Shown here: piece by piece, positions 61,151-64,000 of the stretch
Layout: each line of letters opens with the position of its first letter
How positions within the stretch are numbered: position 1 is the first letter of the stretch
Assembly: GCF_005601135.1 (NCBI RefSeq)
Contig: NZ_CP039381.1
Location: 305,940 to 369,939 of the forward strand
Length of the DNA stretch: 64,000 nucleotides
DNA from: Ruminococcus bovis
GTDB taxonomy: Bacteria > Bacillota > Clostridia > Oscillospirales > Acutalibacteraceae
Direction of reading: 5' to 3'
Program-made: the position numbers and the translations under genes
The notes under the pieces: generated by a model
What the model was told of the DNA's origin: nothing
Database searches by the model: none
What the model saw: only the letters and a program-made list of their open reading frames with translations

Positions 61151-62209
61151 ATGGGAAATAATAATTTGGTTGTAAAAAATAGAATTTATAATGGAGTGGA
61201 TTTGTGTAAACTTATTTCTGCAGTACTGGTTGTTTTGATACACATAAACGAAACCGGCACAAATTTACTTTTAAACACTATTACTAGTTGTATCTCAACT
61301 ATTGCTGTTCCTTTTTTCTTTATAGTTTCCGGTTTCTTTTTTGCAAACGGTTTAGAAAAAACAAATGACAAACAAAAGTATTTTCTATCCTACGAAAAGA
61401 AATTGATAATGCTTTATCTTTTTTGGCAGATAATCAATTTACCTTTAAATATATTGATTTATGTGGAAAAATATCCCGATGCCGGAGTAATTAAATATGT
61501 ATTTTTATTATGCAGAACAATTTTTCTGTGTGGTAATGGTGTAACATGGTATATTCTGGCAATGGCAGAAGCAGCAGTAGTATTATACTTAATCAATAAA
61601 TTTAGATTAAATAAAATCTTGATAGCATTAATTATAGTAGGTTTTCTGTTACTTGTTGGTTATGATTGCTTTTATGAATTACTTGAAGGTACAGTATATA
61701 ATTATATTAACAAAGGCTTTTATGTTATATTTTCTTGGAGTAATAATTTCATAATGAAAGCAATACCTTATATGGGCATTGGCTATATTATTTATAATAC
61801 TCAAGTTGAAAATTACAATAAGAAAGTGTTTTATAAAATCGGAATGGCAGTAAGCCTAATTATCTGTGCAGTAGTTTATTACTTAAAACAGGTGACAAAC
61901 ATTTACATATTAGAACATAGCAACATTTATTTGTTTTTTGTTCCAATAACAACAGTGTTCTTCTTTTTAGTTTCTATTAATTTAAAATTAAAAATGAGTA
62001 AACAGTTATCCTTAAAATGCAGAGAGTTAAGCTCTACAATTTATTTTCTACACACCTATATAATTTATTATTTCCTTGATTTAACACTAGGAGTTAACGG
62101 TAATTTTGCTATAAAATTATTAATCACCTTAGCAATATGCTTTGTTGTATATATTATCGTCTCTAAAATTAATAATCGGTTTCTTAAATTTATTTTTAAT
62201 ATCAAATAA
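61151..62209 (+). CDS. Membrane O-acyltransferase (acyltransferase family 3)
   Basis: A 352-residue protein with about ten helices. NGVDLCKLISAVLVVLIHINETG holds the family's catalytic His (here in VLIHINE), and FFFIVSGFFFANGL and WYILAMAEAAVVLYL follow. It would acetylate or succinylate a surface sugar. GGGGTGA precedes ATG 61151. It is intact, unlike the acyltransferase remnant at 44597-45017, and may have taken over that function. It ends at the terminator at 62251-62289. Confidence 0.88.
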   Translation: MGNNNLVVKNRIYNGVDLCKLISAVLVVLIHINETGTNLLLNTITSCISTIAVPFFFIVSGFFFANGLEKTNDKQKYFLSYEKKLIMLYLFWQIINLPLNILIYVEKYPDAGVIKYVFLLCRTIFLCGNGVTWYILAMAEAAVVLYLINKFRLNKILIALIIVGFLLLVGYDCFYELLEGTVYNYINKGFYVIFSWSNNFIMKAIPYMGIGYIIYNTQVENYNKKVFYKIGMAVSLIICAVVYYLKQVTNIYILEHSNIYLFFVPITTVFFFLVSINLKLKMSKQLSLKCRELSSTIYFLHTYIIYYFLDLTLGVNGNFAIKLLITLAICFVVYIIVSKINNRFLKFIFNIK

Positions 62210-62250
62210 AATAGCTCTTATATTATATGATTACTTAATATACGGACAAC

Positions 62251-62289
62251 AAAAACCTCTTAATGTATAACATACATTAGGAGGTTTTT
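62251..62289 (+). terminator. Terminator of the acyltransferase gene
   Basis: AAAAACCTCTTAATGTA pairs with TACATTAGGAGGTTTTT over 17 pairs (one G-U), ending in T5. Confidence 0.88.
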
Positions 62290-62321
62290 ATGTTAAAAGG
62301 TTATCGTATTATTACACAAGA

Positions 62322-62351
62322 AATAGCCCACTAGTTACCTAGTGGGCTATT
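62322..62351 (-). terminator. Terminator-like stem downstream of clpC
   Basis: Perfect 13-bp stem AATAGCCCACTAG/CTAGTGGGCTATT with loop TTAC. The minus-strand tail is TTTCTTGTG. A second imperfect stem (62401-62412 with 62437-62448, pairing on the minus strand through two G-U) lies nearer the clpC stop. Confidence 0.6.
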
Positions 62352-62466
62352 AGTATATATTAAGGATTAGGGAATAATGGTAAATTCTACTGTGCTGACG
62401 CCAGTGGCAATTTAGGTGGATAGCAAATTAAAATCTAATTACCACTAGCTATGCACTATATTAAAA

Positions 62467-64000
62467 TTACTCAAAAGTAAAGGCATTATCCTTGAAGTCA
62501 CAAGTGATTTTGTTATCCTTGGATACTTTACCTTCAAGCATTTGTTCAGAAAGGGCATCTTCTATCTTAGTTGTGATTGCTCTTCTTAGAGGTCTTGCAC
62601 CGTAATCCGGGTCGTAACCTTCCTTAGCAATTTCCTTAACTGCTGTATCTGTGAAAGTAATATCAACACCAAGACCATGTAGTCTTTTCTTTAGAGTATC
62701 AAGCATCTTACCGGCAATTTGTTCAATATCCTTTTCATTTAACTTGTTGAATACAATAATGTCATCAACACGGTTTAGGAATTCCGGTCTGAACATACTC
62801 TTTAGTTCATCAACAACCTTAGTCTTAATTTCTTCAAAAGAATTTTCTTTTTCTTTTTCTGATGAGAAGCCTAGGGAATTGTTCTGATGATCTGTGATAA
62901 TTCTTGCACCAACATTACTTGTCATAATGATAACAGTGTTCTTAAAGTCAACTGTTCTGCCTTGGCTATCTGTTAGACGACCATCTTCAAGAATTTGTAG
63001 CAAGATGTTAAATACATCAGGGTGAGCCTTTTCGATTTCATCAAACAAGATAACTGAATATGGTTTACGGCGAACCTTATCTGTTAGATAACCACCTTCA
63101 TCGTAACCAACATATCCTGGAGGTGAACCGATTAGTTTGCTGACTGTGTGCTTTTCCATATATTCAGACATATCAAGTCTAATCATAGCATTTTCGTCAC
63201 CAAACATAACCTCTGCAAGTGACTTACAAAGTTCTGTTTTACCTACACCTGTTGGACCTAAGAAGATAAATGAACCTACCGGACGCTTAGGGTCTTTTAG
63301 ACCTACTCTACCACGACGGATTGCTCTGCTGATTGCTGAAACTGCTTCATCCTGACCGATAACTCTCTTGTGTAGAATTTCTTCCATCTTTAGTAGTCTT
63401 TCAGACTCTTCTTGAGTTAACTGTACAACAGGTACACCTGTCCAGTCAGAAACAATCTTCGCAATATCTTCAGCAGTAACTTCTCCACCTTGCTGATTAT
63501 CCTTATGCCACTTTTCTTTTTCAGTATTTAGCTTTTCGTCAAGTGACTTTTGTTCATCTCTTAGCTTTGCAGCTTTTTCAAAGTTTTGAGATGCAACTGC
63601 TGCTTCCTTTTCCTTTTCAAGTTCTTTAATCTTATCTTCAATAGACTTAACATCAGTAGGCATTGTCATACCTTCAAGTCTTACTCTTGAAGCTGATTCA
63701 TCAATAAGGTCAATAGCCTTATCAGGTAGGAAACGGTCTGCAATATATCTTGAAGATAGCTTTACAGCTGCCTCAATAGCCTCATCGGTAATCTTTACCT
63801 TATGGTGAGCCTCATATCTGTCTCTTAAACCTTTAAGGATTTGTATAGCCTCATCTTCACTTGGTTCACCAACCTTAACAGGCTGAAATCTTCTTTCAAG
63901 GGCTGCATCCTTTTCAATGTACTTCTTGTACTCATTGATAGTTGTAGCACCCAGTACCTGAAAGTCACCTCTAGCCAGAGAAGGCTTTAGGATATTGGCA
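62467..64000 (-). CDS. clpC: ClpC AAA+ ATPase, partial
   Basis: The frame runs off the right edge; the visible 510 residues are the C-terminal part. They include the end of the first AAA+ domain ([25 protein letters not shown], sensor and arginine finger), the VDEAASRVRL-like [14 protein letters not shown] segment, and a coiled UVR-type middle region ([28 protein letters not shown]). The second AAA+ domain has Walker [11 protein letters not shown], Walker [12 protein letters not shown] and a C-terminal D2-small domain. This UVR linker separates ClpC from ClpB. It unfolds substrates for ClpP in stress response. CtsR/McsAB partners would lie beyond the edge. Confidence 0.95.
   Translation of the reverse strand, partial: ANILKPSLARGDFQVLGATTINEYKKYIEKDAALERRFQPVKVGEPSEDEAIQILKGLRDRYEAHHKVKITDEAIEAAVKLSSRYIADRFLPDKAIDLIDESASRVRLEGMTMPTDVKSIEDKIKELEKEKEAAVASQNFEKAAKLRDEQKSLDEKLNTEKEKWHKDNQQGGEVTAEDIAKIVSDWTGVPVVQLTQEESERLLKMEEILHKRVIGQDEAVSAISRAIRRGRVGLKDPKRPVGSFIFLGPTGVGKTELCKSLAEVMFGDENAMIRLDMSEYMEKHTVSKLIGSPPGYVGYDEGGYLTDKVRRKPYSVILFDEIEKAHPDVFNILLQILEDGRLTDSQGRTVDFKNTVIIMTSNVGARIITDHQNNSLGFSSEKEKENSFEEIKTKVVDELKSMFRPEFLNRVDDIIVFNKLNEKDIEQIAGKMLDTLKKRLHGLGVDITFTDTAVKEIAKEGYDPDYGARPLRRAITTKIEDALSEQMLEGKVSKDNKITCDFKDNAFTFE

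Noticed and set aside
62290..62334. 14-codon frame preceded by a perfect AGGAGGTTTTT-ATG
   Set aside because: The apparent ribosome site is the right arm of the acyltransferase terminator stem and would be paired; the frame ends inside the next stem. Coincidence is more likely than a peptide.

Overview
The window is AT-rich DNA from a Gram-positive, anaerobic-type Firmicute. It is most likely a gut clostridium of the Ruminococcaceae/Oscillospirales kind; this is inferred, because no rRNA is present. Signs are strong AGGAGG-type ribosome sites, TTGACA/TATAAT promoters, a CsoR-copA module, an EpsG-type capsule locus, a ClpC with a UVR-like linker, and GC-rich palindromic intergenic repeats of a kind common in that group. 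No tRNA, rRNA, CRISPR array, prophage or transposase gene was found.

Layout. 1-446 is a partial gene resembling a WapI-type immunity protein. 528-1306 is a gene-free element with terminal inverted repeats; a related copy lies at 26494-27104. 1381-10788 (all minus) holds a DUF4250 protein, a lipoprotein alkaline phosphatase, a MacB-like ABC exporter, the copper operon csoR-copA, and ywlE-like/rimI/tsaD. 11194-24246 (minus) holds gdhA, a Tudor-like protein, a Smr protein, an NAD(P)HX epimerase, a DUF308 protein, a NUDIX hydrolase, an orphan BREX-type PglX methyltransferase with a metallophosphoesterase, an M29 aminopeptidase, a HAD hydrolase, an XRE regulator with a membrane partner, and a PAP2 protein. 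24532-30861 contains an alanine/glycine symporter with an unusual extra domain, the second repeat element, TspO, a lipase and a GH13 amylase. 30910-34161 is an operon of APS kinase, sulfotransferase and CHR transporter. 34306-36177 is a two-component system. 36243-38481 is metY-cysK, preceded by a 31-codon reading frame with four consecutive cysteine codons (38519-38614). 38780-41611 holds a second metallophosphoesterase and an ECF sigma/anti-sigma pair.

42095-62209 is a surface polysaccharide locus. The main minus-strand operon starts from a promoter at 59830-59858 with a priming phosphoglycosyl transferase. It continues through seven GT-A/GT-B glycosyltransferases, an EpsG polymerase, an acetyltransferase and a Wzx flippase. 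It ends in a sugar-acid module: a DUF115 protein, a NeuA/KdsB-like cytidylyltransferase, a DRE-TIM aldolase fused to a second domain, two KdsC-type phosphatases, a KpsF/KdsD-type isomerase fused to an acyltransferase remnant, and a GT-B-like protein. Two plus-strand genes (a DUF6625-like protein and an acyltransferase) flank it. A partial clpC runs off the right edge.

Most notable: the poly-cysteine leader before metY-cysK; the ulosonic-acid-like module in a Gram-positive locus without a recognisable NeuB/KdsA synthase; the internal CopZ start inside copA; a CsoR operator filling the promoter spacer; two inverted-repeat-bounded elements carrying covarying hairpins; the orphan PglX; and the sulfation operon with a CHR transporter.
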